In this document: positions 18,307 to 26,224 of the stretch, in pieces | How positions within the stretch are numbered: the stretch's first letter is position 1 | Layout of the letters: every line of letters begins with the position of its first letter | Source of the DNA: Oscillospiraceae bacterium | GTDB lineage: Bacteria > Bacillota > Clostridia > Oscillospirales > CAG-382 | DNA: 64,000 nt | Assembly (NCBI GenBank): GCA_015064625.1 | Contig: SVRW01000009.1 | Span: 1 to 64,000 of the forward strand | Direction: 5' to 3' | Notes under the pieces: model-generated | Told to the model about the DNA's origin: nothing | Seen by the model: only the letters and a program-made list of their open reading frames with translations | The model's database searches: none | Translations under genes and position numbers: made by a program

Positions 18307-19254
18307 ATGAAAGAAATTATTTTAACAGTTTTAGGCGTATTGGTTTTGCTTTTGCTTTTTAACCTTAAAATCGTGCCACACGCAACGGAATACGTTATAG
18401 AACGTTTGGGAAAATTCAAAGGCAGATGGTCTGCGGGTCTTCACTTGCTCATCCCCTTTATTGACCGCATTTCCAATAAAGTAACTCTTAAGGAGCAGGT
18501 TCTCGACTCCCGCCCTCAACCCGTTATCACAAAGGATAACGTTACCATGCAGATTGACACTGTGGTTTATTTCAAGGTTTTCGATCCAAAGCTTTTTACA
18601 TACGGTGCAGTCAGCCCTATCAGCGCGCTTGAAAACCTGACGGCAACAACCTTGCGTAATATCGTTGGTGAATTGGAGCTTGACGATACTCTTACGTCTC
18701 GTGACCTTATCAACGGCAGAATGACTGAGATTCTCGATTCTGCAACAGACCAATGGGGAATCAAGGTGAACCGTGTTGAGCTTAAAAACATTATCCCTCC
18801 TTCTGAAATTCAGAACGCTATGGAAAAGCAGATGAAGGCAGAACGTGACAGACGTGAAACCCTTCTTGAAGCAGAAGGACATAAAGCTGCTGTTATAACC
18901 CGTGCAGAAGGTGATAAACAGGCTATGATTCTTGCCGCAGAAGGTGAAAGAGATGCAAGAATTGCAAGAGCAGAGGGTGAAGCAAAGGCTATTTACCTTG
19001 CCAAAAAAGCAGAAGCTGACGGTCTTGCCGCTCTTAAAGAAGCGGGCGTTGACGAAGCAGTTCTCGAAATCAAAAAATACGAAGCATTGGTTGCTATGTC
19101 AAACGGCAGAGCGTCCAAAATCATCGTTCCTACGGATGCAGTCAACATGACCAAATCAAACGTTATTTTCTCCGAAACAACAGGATTGGGTGACACAACC
19201 GCCCCTGCGGTAGATGCGAAAAAACCCCAGAAACAAGACGTTTGCTGTGATTAA
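18307..19254 (+). CDS. SPFH/band 7 membrane protein (QmcA/stomatin-like)
   Basis: A 315-residue protein with an N-terminal membrane helix (residues about 4-20), then the SPFH domain: EYVIERLGKFKGRWSAGLH, VTLKEQVLDSRPQPVITKDNV, and LDDTLTSRDLINGRM. The second half is a coiled coil rich in AEGE/AEGD repeats, and the protein ends in CCD. Stomatin-like proteins form membrane-bound cages or scaffolds. No NfeD-type partner adjoins it. AAAGGAGG lies 8 nt before the start. Confidence 0.94.
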   Translation: MKEIILTVLGVLVLLLLFNLKIVPHATEYVIERLGKFKGRWSAGLHLLIPFIDRISNKVTLKEQVLDSRPQPVITKDNVTMQIDTVVYFKVFDPKLFTYGAVSPISALENLTATTLRNIVGELELDDTLTSRDLINGRMTEILDSATDQWGIKVNRVELKNIIPPSEIQNAMEKQMKAERDRRETLLEAEGHKAAVITRAEGDKQAMILAAEGERDARIARAEGEAKAIYLAKKAEADGLAALKEAGVDEAVLEIKKYEALVAMSNGRASKIIVPTDAVNMTKSNVIFSETTGLGDTTAPAVDAKKPQKQDVCCD

Positions 19255-19305
19255 GTGAAATTCGGAACTTCGCTCAATGCGAAATTCGTAATTCGGAATA
19301 ATTAT

Positions 19306-19350
19306 GAAAAGTTCAATTCAAAGGTTATCCCTTGAGTTGAACTTTTTTTA
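19306..19350. terminator. Rho-independent terminator
   Basis: Stem AAAAGTTCAATTCAA / TTGAGTTGAACTTTT with one mismatch, followed by a T tract; about 50 nt after the SPFH stop. Confidence 0.9.
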
Positions 19351-19419
19351 TTAGATATCTTTTTAGCAAATGATGGCAAAAAAAGCATTTGTTTAATTTG
19401 TTGATTTTTGTTCAGTAAA

Positions 19420-19527
19420 CCTAATCCTAAACCTAATCCTAAACCTAATCCTAAACCTAATCCTAATCCTAATCCTAATCCTAAACCTAATCCTAAACCT
19501 AAACCTAAACCTAATCCTAATCCTAAT
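19420..19527. repeat. Telomere-like hexamer repeat, 18 units of CCTAAW
   Basis: Eighteen uninterrupted 6-bp units, each CCTAAT or CCTAAA. The order of T and A variants is irregular. Both strands are free of a credible gene; the minus strand translates into a Gly-Leu repeat, which I treat as spurious. Confidence 0.95.
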
Positions 19528-19530
19528 CCA

Positions 19531-19835
19531 AAGCAAAACTTCGTTTTGCAATGAAATCCGAAACTGCGTTTCGGGCTAAATCGCTGACGCAATGAAATGT
19601 TGCTATGCAACGTGAAATTTTTGGCTCAACCAAAAGTTAAGGTGATTTTTCTCCCGTTGGTCGAAAAATATTCATTAAAATGCTTTTCGACAGTATGGAG
19701 GAAAGCTACCATAACTTTTGGCGTAGCCAAAAATTTCATCCATTTTTGTGGATTTCATCCGCTGAAAGCGGATTTCACCCGAAACGCAGTTTCGGATATC
19801 ATTGCAAATGCAAAGCGTTTGCAAAACGTGTGATA
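19531..19835. repeat. Hairpin array with ATGAAAT/ATTTCAT spacers around a repeat core
   Basis: Small hairpins (GCAAAACTTCGTTTTGC, CGAAACTGCGTTTCG, GTTGCTATGCAAC, TTGGCTCAACCAA) are separated by ATGAAAT-type spacers on the left. A divergent core lies at 19641-19710. On its right the spacer appears as its complement ATTTCAT between GGATTTTTGTGGAT-type, CGCTGAAAGCG and CGAAACGCAGTTTCG hairpins. The whole block is therefore a nested inverted repeat. Confidence 0.8.
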
Positions 19836-19911
19836 ACTGATACGCTTTGCATGATATAATATCAAGGAAACAGAAAAAAGCGAAAAGTGAAAGGCGGTAA
19901 AATAAGATAAA

Positions 19912-20925
19912 ATGAAAGACAAATTTTTGGTGTATACAGAGGAATTTGATATGCTTGAAGGGTTTTCCGATACGGAGATAGGTATTCTTTTCAGGGCACT
20001 TTTGAATTTTGTTAAAGCGGGAGAAAAGGTTGTTCTTTCCGAAAAACTTGCTGTAGCATTTATGTTTATGTCTGCACACATAAAAAGAGATCAGGAAAAG
20101 TATCAATGCATTTCTGAAAAAAGACGTGCCGCGGCAAAAAAAAGCGTTGAAAGCAGAGAAGAAAAGCTATCAAAAAGAAATGGTGAGGAAAAGAAAACGG
20201 TTGCAAAAGAGGAAGTAAAAACGGAAGCTGAGGAGAAGACAGAGGCAAATTGTGAAAAGGAAAATGAGCAGGATATTTCTGAATATAAAAAAGAAAACAT
20301 TCGGGCTATTCTTGGAGAAAGAGAGGAAAATGAGAAGATTGTTTCCGAAAACAAAAATGGAAATGAACAGGTTATTCCTGCAGGGGAGAAGGAAAGCGGT
20401 CAAATTGTCCTTGAAGGAAAAAAGGGGAGCAAAATCAAGCATATCATAAAAGACAACACTTTATACGTTGAATTTGAACCTGAAAAAGAGGGAAAATGTG
20501 ATGAAGGTTTATGTGAAACGGATTTTATGTTTTCTGCAAACGACGTGGCTCTCCGTCTGAAGCTGAAAAAGAACTCCACAGTTGAAGAAAAATTCGAGGA
20601 ATTCTATAATGCGTATCCTAAAAAAATGCAAAAGAAGCAGGCGAGAGATGCATTTATAAAATTGAATCCCGATATTGATTTACATAAAAAGATGATACTT
20701 GCCATAGAAAAGCTAAAGGTTACGGAAAATTGGAAAAAGGAAAACGGCAGATATATACCGTTCCCTGCAAAATGGATTGATATGAGAAAATGGGAAGATA
20801 AAATTGTGATGACAAGGGAAGAAAGAATAGATTTGAATCTGAAAAGCTGTGGACTGGCAACAATGGAATCCTTCGACACGAAAGAATTCTATAATGCGGC
20901 GTTGAAAAAGTCTATGCGTGCATAA
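19912..20925 (+). CDS. Phage/plasmid replication-like protein (DUF6291-type N-terminus)
   Basis: A 337-residue protein. The N-terminal 70 residues (FLVYTEEFDMLEGFSDTEIGILFRALLNF) resemble the DUF6291-type domain found in phage and mobile-element replication proteins. Residues about 75-185 are a charged Glu/Lys-rich linker. The C-terminal domain (EEFYNAYPKKMQKKQARDAF, then NWKKENGRYIPFPAKWI) resembles the C-terminal region of phage replisome organisers and DnaD-like loaders. No other phage gene is nearby, so it looks like a solitary relic or domesticated gene. The ribosome binding site is weak (AAGGCGG about 13 nt upstream). Confidence 0.7.
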   Translation: MKDKFLVYTEEFDMLEGFSDTEIGILFRALLNFVKAGEKVVLSEKLAVAFMFMSAHIKRDQEKYQCISEKRRAAAKKSVESREEKLSKRNGEEKKTVAKEEVKTEAEEKTEANCEKENEQDISEYKKENIRAILGEREENEKIVSENKNGNEQVIPAGEKESGQIVLEGKKGSKIKHIIKDNTLYVEFEPEKEGKCDEGLCETDFMFSANDVALRLKLKKNSTVEEKFEEFYNAYPKKMQKKQARDAFIKLNPDIDLHKKMILAIEKLKVTENWKKENGRYIPFPAKWIDMRKWEDKIVMTREERIDLNLKSCGLATMESFDTKEFYNAALKKSMRA

Positions 20926-20962
20926 AAAAGTGCTGTTGCACTAACAACGTTAATGCAACAGC
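20924..20962 (-). terminator. Terminator for the minus-strand Sel1/BspA pair
   Basis: Stem GCTGTTGCA / TGCAACAGC (20932-20961). On the minus strand the stem is followed by CACTTTTTT, so it terminates transcription coming from 21023-24142. It overlaps the end of the plus-strand gene. Confidence 0.7.
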
Positions 20963-21022
20963 TGTGAGGCATAAGACGAGAAGAACTGAACATCGGGGCA
21001 ACTGTCCACAATGTGTCACCTT

Positions 21023-24000
21023 TCACCAAATACTGTCGAATGGGGGGAAGGATTCTGTATCAGGGATAGACTTTGGAGATTCAGGATCGATAATCGAAGA
21101 AGGGCTTTCAGGATCGTATCCTGGCGTGTTTACACGACGTGTAATTTTGTCCCACTCATCCAATTCATCGTGATATTTATGAAATTTTATATAATCAGTG
21201 GAGGTGGAGCTACAAGGGGTAGTGTAAGTATAGCTGTTAGAGGTTGCTCGACGTTCTTCCTCTTCCTCTTTGCGACGTTTGGTAATTTTATCCAGCTCTT
21301 CTTTGGCTAAGGGGTCTCCAAGGGAAGCACCTTGTTTAAACCATTTAAGAGCAATGTCTTCGTTTCGTTCAACTCCCATTCCTGACAAATAAGCTCTTCC
21401 TACTTCATAATTGGCTTTTTCGTATCCAAGCTCGGCAGCACCCTTGTATAGCTCGAGAGCTTTTTGGAAATACTTGTTGTTCTTAACACCTTCTCTGTCT
21501 TTGTAATAGCAAGTTCCACATCCTACCGTATGTTCGCTATATGCTGCTGCGGCAAAGTTTTCTCCGATTCTTTTTAAATCCTTTGAAGCCTTATCGTATC
21601 CGAGGCTTTGAGCTTTTTTGTAAAGCCTTATTGCCTCGTCTATATCTATGTCTGTATCTGCTCCGAATCCTTTTTCGTAAATAAATCCCATATTTCTGAT
21701 GGATTCAACGTGGTCCTTTTTCGAAGTCAGATGATACCAACGTAACGCTTCTGAATAATCCTTTGGCGTTCCTTTCCCTTCAAAACAGCAATTTGCCCAC
21801 ATAACCTGGGAATTAAAAATCCCCTTTTCAGCGGCTTTATGGTAGAATTGGGCGGCTTTTTCCATGTCCTTCGTTGTGCCGTATCCATTGTAATAGCAAG
21901 TAGCCAAAATGTCCGAAACCGTTCCATCGGTATCGGTATCTGCGATTTTTTCAAGGAATTCAACGGCTTTGGCGTAATTCTGTCCGAAATTCTTGCCGTA
22001 ATAATACCCTGAACCAAGTATGTAGCAAGATTCAATGTCACCCTGTTCCGCGGCGGCGCAGAGCCATCTTTCGCCCTCGGCGGCTTGTTTGGGAAGTTTT
22101 ACGCCTTCACGCATAAGTTTTCCGAGAGTCCTTTGAGCTTCTGCGTTTCCTATCTCGGCAGAGAGGGTTAATAAGCGTGAAAATTCATGGCTATTTTTGT
22201 CGGTGTACTTGAGAGCTTCGTTGTATATGCTTTTTCCGATTCTGATAAGGTCGTCCGAAGCTGTTTTGTACCCCGATTCCGAGGCTTTTTGGTAGAACTT
22301 TACCGCTTCAAAAAAGTCTTGCCTTACGCCGTGACCGTATTCGTAATTGAATCCTGTGTTTCTTATGGCATACTCAACGCCTTTAGAGGCGGCAAGGGAC
22401 GTCCATTTGTGTGATTCGTCATAATTTTTATCACAGCCTATACCTTGGTGGAGACAGAATCCCACTTTTCCTTGGGCATATTTATTTCCCGCTTCTGCAC
22501 TTTTCAAGAATAACTGTACAGCTTTTGCCTTGTCTATGCCAACGCCTGATCCATTATAGTAGCATAACCCCAGCAGGTATGACCGTTCTCCTTTTTCGCC
22601 TGTTTCTTCGATGTCGGGGGCTTTTTCAAGAAATTTAACAGCCAACGTGTAGTCTTGTTTAAAGCTGTATCCGTAATAATAGTCGAGTCCAAGTATATGA
22701 CATGCCAACTTGTTTCCCTGCTCTGCTGATGCTAAAAGCCATTTTTCTGCATCTTTTGTGTTTCGGGGAAACTCTTCGCCTGATAACATTGAAAGTCCTA
22801 TGAGGAATTGAGAGTCAGCGTCTCCTTTTTGAGCTTTTTCCAATGTCTCTTGCATGTTTTGGGGCAGACTTGCTTCCCAATTTATCGAGAAACATTTATT
22901 TATCTTTTCCTTGTTGCCCACTTTACGGTAACACTTTGCCGCATTTTTTACGTTTTCTTCTGTGGGATTTTCCAAATAGCAATCTCCCGCTTTTTCAAAT
23001 GCAAGGTTCAAAAATTCCTTTTCGATTGCCGTTTCCATTTTGGGTTCGGCTTCATCGAGCAAGCTGAATGATTTGTTAAGGTCCTTTTTTACGGCTTTGC
23101 CTTCCATATAATACATCGCCAGACGAATTTTTTCTGCAGGAGTTTTGAAGAAGCTTTCGTCCTTTCCTAAATGGGCAAGCTCCACGGATTCGATTTTTTT
23201 GAGTTCTTTAACCGAAAATTCTTTCCACTTGATATCCTCGGATGCTTTTTGGTAGCAAAAATAGGCTTTCCCAAGGTCTTTCGGGATGTTATCCGAACCG
23301 CAACCATATATGCAACCCAGATTGAAACATGCATACGCGTTTTTGTTTTCCGCCGCTTTTAAATACCATTTGTGAGCTTCCCGCATATCTTTATGGTATT
23401 CATTGGAAATGTAGAAATCTCCAACCTTGACTTGAGCCGAAACGTCTCCATTTTCCGCTTTTTTGTAGGTTTCATGACCAATAAGTGCAGGGGCGCATCT
23501 GTGAAAATTTTCCTCGATGCGAAGTCGCCCTTCGGAGATTCCGTTCTTTTCTGCTGTTTTGTAAAGGAAAAAGGCGTCTGATATGGTCAGATTATCCATG
23601 GTGTAAGTGATAAATTCGCTATCGCCAATGTAATTTAAAATCTCGTCGCCAACTTTCATCATCAAAGAAACGTCTCCATGCATTGCCGCCCTTGTAAGAT
23701 AAAGGTGAGAAATTTCGGCGGATTGATATGTGCCTATCCCTTTTTCATTACATTCTGAAACTTTTCTATCAATCCTATGGCAATCGGTAAAAGTGGCGCA
23801 ATCACAAAGGTGAAAAGCCTTTTTTTCGTTCTTGAAAACGCCCTTTCCCTCGAAATAACAAAAGGAAAGAAAGCCTTCTGCTAACTTGTGGTTAGCGATG
23901 CTATAGCGATATTCTTTGCTTTTTGAAAGCCTTTCAAGCTCCCAAGCACCTTTTACGGGATGCTTTTCCATACGGTGCCCTTCAACTTTGCACACGGCAA

Positions 24001-24142
24001 GGTATAGCTTTGCGGGGAAGTCACCTTCTTTGGCTCTTTTCTCTATGTCACACAATGCCATAGAGTCATAAATGCCTTTGTAAAAAGGGCAGTTTACATT
24101 TCCGTCTTTACAAAATTCTGTACATTCCTTGCAAGAAAACAT
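21023..24142 (-). CDS. Large Sel1-repeat protein
   Basis: A 1039-residue cytoplasmic protein made almost entirely of Sel1-like (TPR-related) repeats, seen as recurring A..G...A...LG..Y..G.G....Y..A..W..KAAE units, for example KAENGDVSAQVKVGDFY, AVQLFLKSAEAGNKYAQGKVG and ALELYKGAAELGYEKANYEVG. The N-terminus carries a Cys cluster (SCKECTEFC, then NCPFYKG) that could bind metal. The C-terminal 60 residues are low-complexity Pro/Ser/Asp. Such repeats form protein-binding solenoids; no enzyme domain is present. It lies 78 nt downstream of the BspA-type gene and is probably co-transcribed. AAAGGAG precedes the start. Confidence 0.9.
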   Translation of the reverse strand: MFSCKECTEFCKDGNVNCPFYKGIYDSMALCDIEKRAKEGDFPAKLYLAVCKVEGHRMEKHPVKGAWELERLSKSKEYRYSIANHKLAEGFLSFCYFEGKGVFKNEKKAFHLCDCATFTDCHRIDRKVSECNEKGIGTYQSAEISHLYLTRAAMHGDVSLMMKVGDEILNYIGDSEFITYTMDNLTISDAFFLYKTAEKNGISEGRLRIEENFHRCAPALIGHETYKKAENGDVSAQVKVGDFYISNEYHKDMREAHKWYLKAAENKNAYACFNLGCIYGCGSDNIPKDLGKAYFCYQKASEDIKWKEFSVKELKKIESVELAHLGKDESFFKTPAEKIRLAMYYMEGKAVKKDLNKSFSLLDEAEPKMETAIEKEFLNLAFEKAGDCYLENPTEENVKNAAKCYRKVGNKEKINKCFSINWEASLPQNMQETLEKAQKGDADSQFLIGLSMLSGEEFPRNTKDAEKWLLASAEQGNKLACHILGLDYYYGYSFKQDYTLAVKFLEKAPDIEETGEKGERSYLLGLCYYNGSGVGIDKAKAVQLFLKSAEAGNKYAQGKVGFCLHQGIGCDKNYDESHKWTSLAASKGVEYAIRNTGFNYEYGHGVRQDFFEAVKFYQKASESGYKTASDDLIRIGKSIYNEALKYTDKNSHEFSRLLTLSAEIGNAEAQRTLGKLMREGVKLPKQAAEGERWLCAAAEQGDIESCYILGSGYYYGKNFGQNYAKAVEFLEKIADTDTDGTVSDILATCYYNGYGTTKDMEKAAQFYHKAAEKGIFNSQVMWANCCFEGKGTPKDYSEALRWYHLTSKKDHVESIRNMGFIYEKGFGADTDIDIDEAIRLYKKAQSLGYDKASKDLKRIGENFAAAAYSEHTVGCGTCYYKDREGVKNNKYFQKALELYKGAAELGYEKANYEVGRAYLSGMGVERNEDIALKWFKQGASLGDPLAKEELDKITKRRKEEEEERRATSNSYTYTTPCSSTSTDYIKFHKYHDELDEWDKITRRVNTPGYDPESPSSIIDPESPKSIPDTESFPPFDSIW

Positions 24143-24220
24143 AGCTTGAACTCCTTTTATGAAAAATAGTTTTAATTTTGTGTTTGCTTAAGGAGGTTGG
24201 CTGCAGTATGTGTTTTTTTA

Positions 24221-24997
24221 TCAGCTTTGGGAATAATAAACTTTAAGCTTCGTTGAGTTTCCGTTCCAGAATTCGCCTTTTTTGACTTTATCCCATTCGG
24301 AAGAAGTGCCTACATAATATATGGTTTCCAGATTTTCGCAAAGCTCAAAGGCACATATGCCGATGGAATTTATGGACGATGGAATAGTTATTTCTTTAAG
24401 TTCTTCGCAAAGGAAAAAGGTGTATTGTTCAATGGAGGTAATTCCTTCTGGAAGCTCTATTTTTTCAAGAGAAGAACACATGGAGAATGCGTATTCTCCT
24501 ATGTGGGAAATATTTTCGGGTATTTTGATCTCTTTTATATGGTCACATCCACCGAATGCATTTGCTCCGATAACAATAAGACTTTCGGGAAGCTTTATGC
24601 TCTCCAATCCGTCACATTCATAGAAAGCTTTTTCACCTATATGTGTAACTCCTTCAGGCATATAAATTTCCTTAATCGTATTCATTGCGCTGAAAGCAAA
24701 GTTTCCAACAGACGTTATTCCGTCGTAAAGGACAACGGTTTTAACGCTGTTTCTGTTCTTGTACCAAGGTGTTGCCGTAAAGGATTCGTAATCGGGCATA
24801 CCCCCTTCTCCAATAATTTCAAGGGTTCCGTTGTTTATTTTCCACTCAAAATTTTCAGCCACAGCGGGGGCTGGGGGAGCGGGATTTTTTGACTCTTGAC
24901 CGTTTTGATTCGTTTTTTTATTTTCACCACATGACGAGGTTACAATTATTGAAAAAATCAAAGCAAGGCAAAGAAAAATCTTTTTTGTAATGTTCAT
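24221..24997 (-). CDS. BspA-type leucine-rich-repeat lipoprotein
   Basis: A 258-residue protein, start set at 24997 because AAGGAG lies 9 nt upstream; a longer frame to 25048 would cover the promoter. The signal peptide ends in the lipobox VTSSC. After a short linker come five or six LRR_5/BspA repeats: VTHIGEKAFYECDGLESIKLPE, ISHIGEYAFSMCSSLEKIELPE and ITSIEQYTFFLCEELKEITIPS are three of them (quoted as landmarks THIGEKAFYEC, SHIGEYAFSMC, TSIEQYTFFLC). BspA repeats in gut bacteria often mediate adhesion. It precedes the Sel1 gene. Confidence 0.92.
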   Translation of the reverse strand: MNITKKIFLCLALIFSIIVTSSCGENKKTNQNGQESKNPAPPAPAVAENFEWKINNGTLEIIGEGGMPDYESFTATPWYKNRNSVKTVVLYDGITSVGNFAFSAMNTIKEIYMPEGVTHIGEKAFYECDGLESIKLPESLIVIGANAFGGCDHIKEIKIPENISHIGEYAFSMCSSLEKIELPEGITSIEQYTFFLCEELKEITIPSSINSIGICAFELCENLETIYYVGTSSEWDKVKKGEFWNGNSTKLKVYYSQS

Positions 24998-25038
24998 ATT
25001 AACGCTCCTTGTAATTTTGGGTGAATATTTACATATTG

Positions 25039-25067
25039 ATTTTAACATAAGAAAGGCCGTTTGTCAA
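25039..25067 (-). promoter_or_regulatory. Sigma-A promoter for the BspA/Sel1 pair
   Basis: Minus-strand TTGACA (25062-25067), 17-bp spacer and TAAAAT (25039-25044), about 42 nt upstream of the start at 24997. Confidence 0.82.
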
Positions 25068-25129
25068 CTGAAAAGGTAGGTGTGATACGATAGCCTATGA
25101 AAAAACGCTTTCGGCTGTTGTGTGTCTTA

Positions 25130-25616
25130 CTACGGATTCTCGCATCTTTTAGTGAAATCGTTGGCGTTCGCTCACAGCGGAATCCCAAACAAGTTCTGGA
25201 TGAAATATTTTGCCTTTCGGCAAAACGTGAAATTGAATCCACCTACTCGCCGCCCATGAGGATTTCGCATATCGAAGCAATATTTCACCATCCCGATAGG
25301 GCGTATTTAGTTGAAAAACCGACAAGTAAAAACTTGTCGGTTTCTCTGTCTATGGGCTACAAAAAAGATATTTTTGCCGTTTTCGCGTATGACTTCGAAC
25401 TCTTGCAAAAATGAAATCCTTGCTGATGCAAGGATGAAATCAGCTAACGCTGATGAAATCTTCGGTTTTGTCTCAGATGAAATTAAATCCACCCACTCGC
25501 CGTAGAGGCGAATTTCATCCAACGAAGTTGGATTTCATCGTCGAAGACGATTTCACCCACACGCAAGGGTGGATTTAGTTGAAAACGACAAGTTTCTGTC
25601 GAAACTTGTCGTTTTC
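25130..25616. repeat. Two related ATGAAAT hairpin arrays ending in CGACAAGT hairpins
   Basis: Small inverted repeats alternate with ATGAAAT (left) or ATTTCAT/ATTTCAC (right): for example CCTTGCTGATGCAAGG, CAGCTAACGCTG, CCAACGAAGTTGG, GTCGAAGACG. Two sub-blocks each end with ATTTAGTTGAAAA and a strong hairpin: CGACAAGTAAAAACTTGTCG (about 25320-25340) and CGACAAGT...ACTTGTCG (25586-25611). No real gene was found; open frames here translate the repeats. Confidence 0.78.
25582..25615 (-). terminator. Likely terminator of the tRNA-Thr/tRNA-Tyr transcript
   Basis: A 15-bp stem (GAAAACGACAAGTTT and its complement) starts 2 nt after the tRNA-Tyr CCA end on the minus strand. It also forms the last hairpin of the neighbouring array; there is no long T tract after it. 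Confidence 0.6.
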
Positions 25617-25701
25617 TGGTGGGGGAAGGTGGATTCGGACCACCGAAGTCAGTGACAACAGATTTACAGTCTGCCCCCTTTGGCCGCTCGGGAATTCCCC
25701 C
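25617..25701 (-). tRNA. tRNA-Tyr (anticodon GTA)
   Basis: An 85-nt class II tRNA on the minus strand with acceptor stem GGGGGAA/TTCCCCC, encoded CCA, long variable arm and anticodon GTA at 25665-25667 inside the loop of GCAGACTGTAAATCTG. It follows tRNA-Thr with a 16-nt gap and is probably co-transcribed. Confidence 0.97.
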
Positions 25702-25717
25702 ATATTTTATTTGATTT

Positions 25718-25792
25718 TGGAGCTGGTGAAGGGAGTCGAACCCCCAACCTGCTGATTACAAATCAGCTGCTCTACCATTGAGCTACACCAGC
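25718..25792 (-). tRNA. tRNA-Thr (anticodon TGT)
   Basis: A 75-nt tRNA on the minus strand with acceptor stem GCTGGTG/CACCAGC, D-arm TAGCTCAATGGTAGAGC, anticodon stem-loop GCTGATTTGTAATCAGC (anticodon TGT, 25758-25760), T-loop GGTTCGACTCC and encoded CCA. Confidence 0.97.
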
Positions 25793-25865
25793 ATCGGTCA
25801 ATCAGCGAGATAGATTATATCATACGTTTTCCTAAATGTCAATACCTTTTGCAAAAAAAAATTAT

Positions 25866-26222
25866 TTTTTTGAGGAAATTTTTCTCCGTTGGTCGAAACC
25901 ATAAGGCGATAGGGAATAGGCAAGAGGCAAGAGTAAAAATTTTCTTTCCTATTGCCTATCACGGCACAGGGGACGGTTCATTTAATGCGGAATGCGGAAT
26001 TCGTAATTCGGAATTGAGGAATTTTTCTCCCGTTGGTCGAAACCGTAAGGCAAGAGGCAAGAGGCAAGAGGGAAGGAAGTTTTTCTCCCGTTGGTCGAAA
26101 AATATTTTATATAAATGCTTTTCGACCGTAGAGAGAAAAGCTACCTGTATTCCGCATTCCGCATTGAAAAAAAGTTCCGAATTCCGAATTCCGAATTGGA
26201 AAAAAGTTCCGCATTCCGCATT
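25866..26222. repeat. Modular intergenic repeat downstream of the glycosidase array
   Basis: Half-core (25873-25901) joined to GGCAAGA heptamers, a GGGGACGGTTC segment (25960-25986), ATGCGGA/ATTCGGA heptamers, another half-core with GGCAAGA units, then a complete core (26075-26144) with ATTCCGM tail and GGAAAAAAGTTCC spacers up to the stop of the first glycosidase gene. Confidence 0.9.
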
Positions 26223-26224
26223 GT

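Noticed and set aside
19302-19610. Open frame coding a Gly-Leu repeat protein on the minus strand
   Set aside because: It is only the translation of CCTAAW hexamers and flanking terminator sequence; no ribosome binding site.
19912-20925. Prophage indicated by a replication-like protein
   Set aside because: No integrase, terminase, capsid or lysis gene lies on either side; it is reported only as a solitary gene.
25097-25414. 105-residue open frame in the hairpin array
   Set aside because: It spans several hairpins and spacers, has no ribosome binding site, and reads repeated non-coding sequence.
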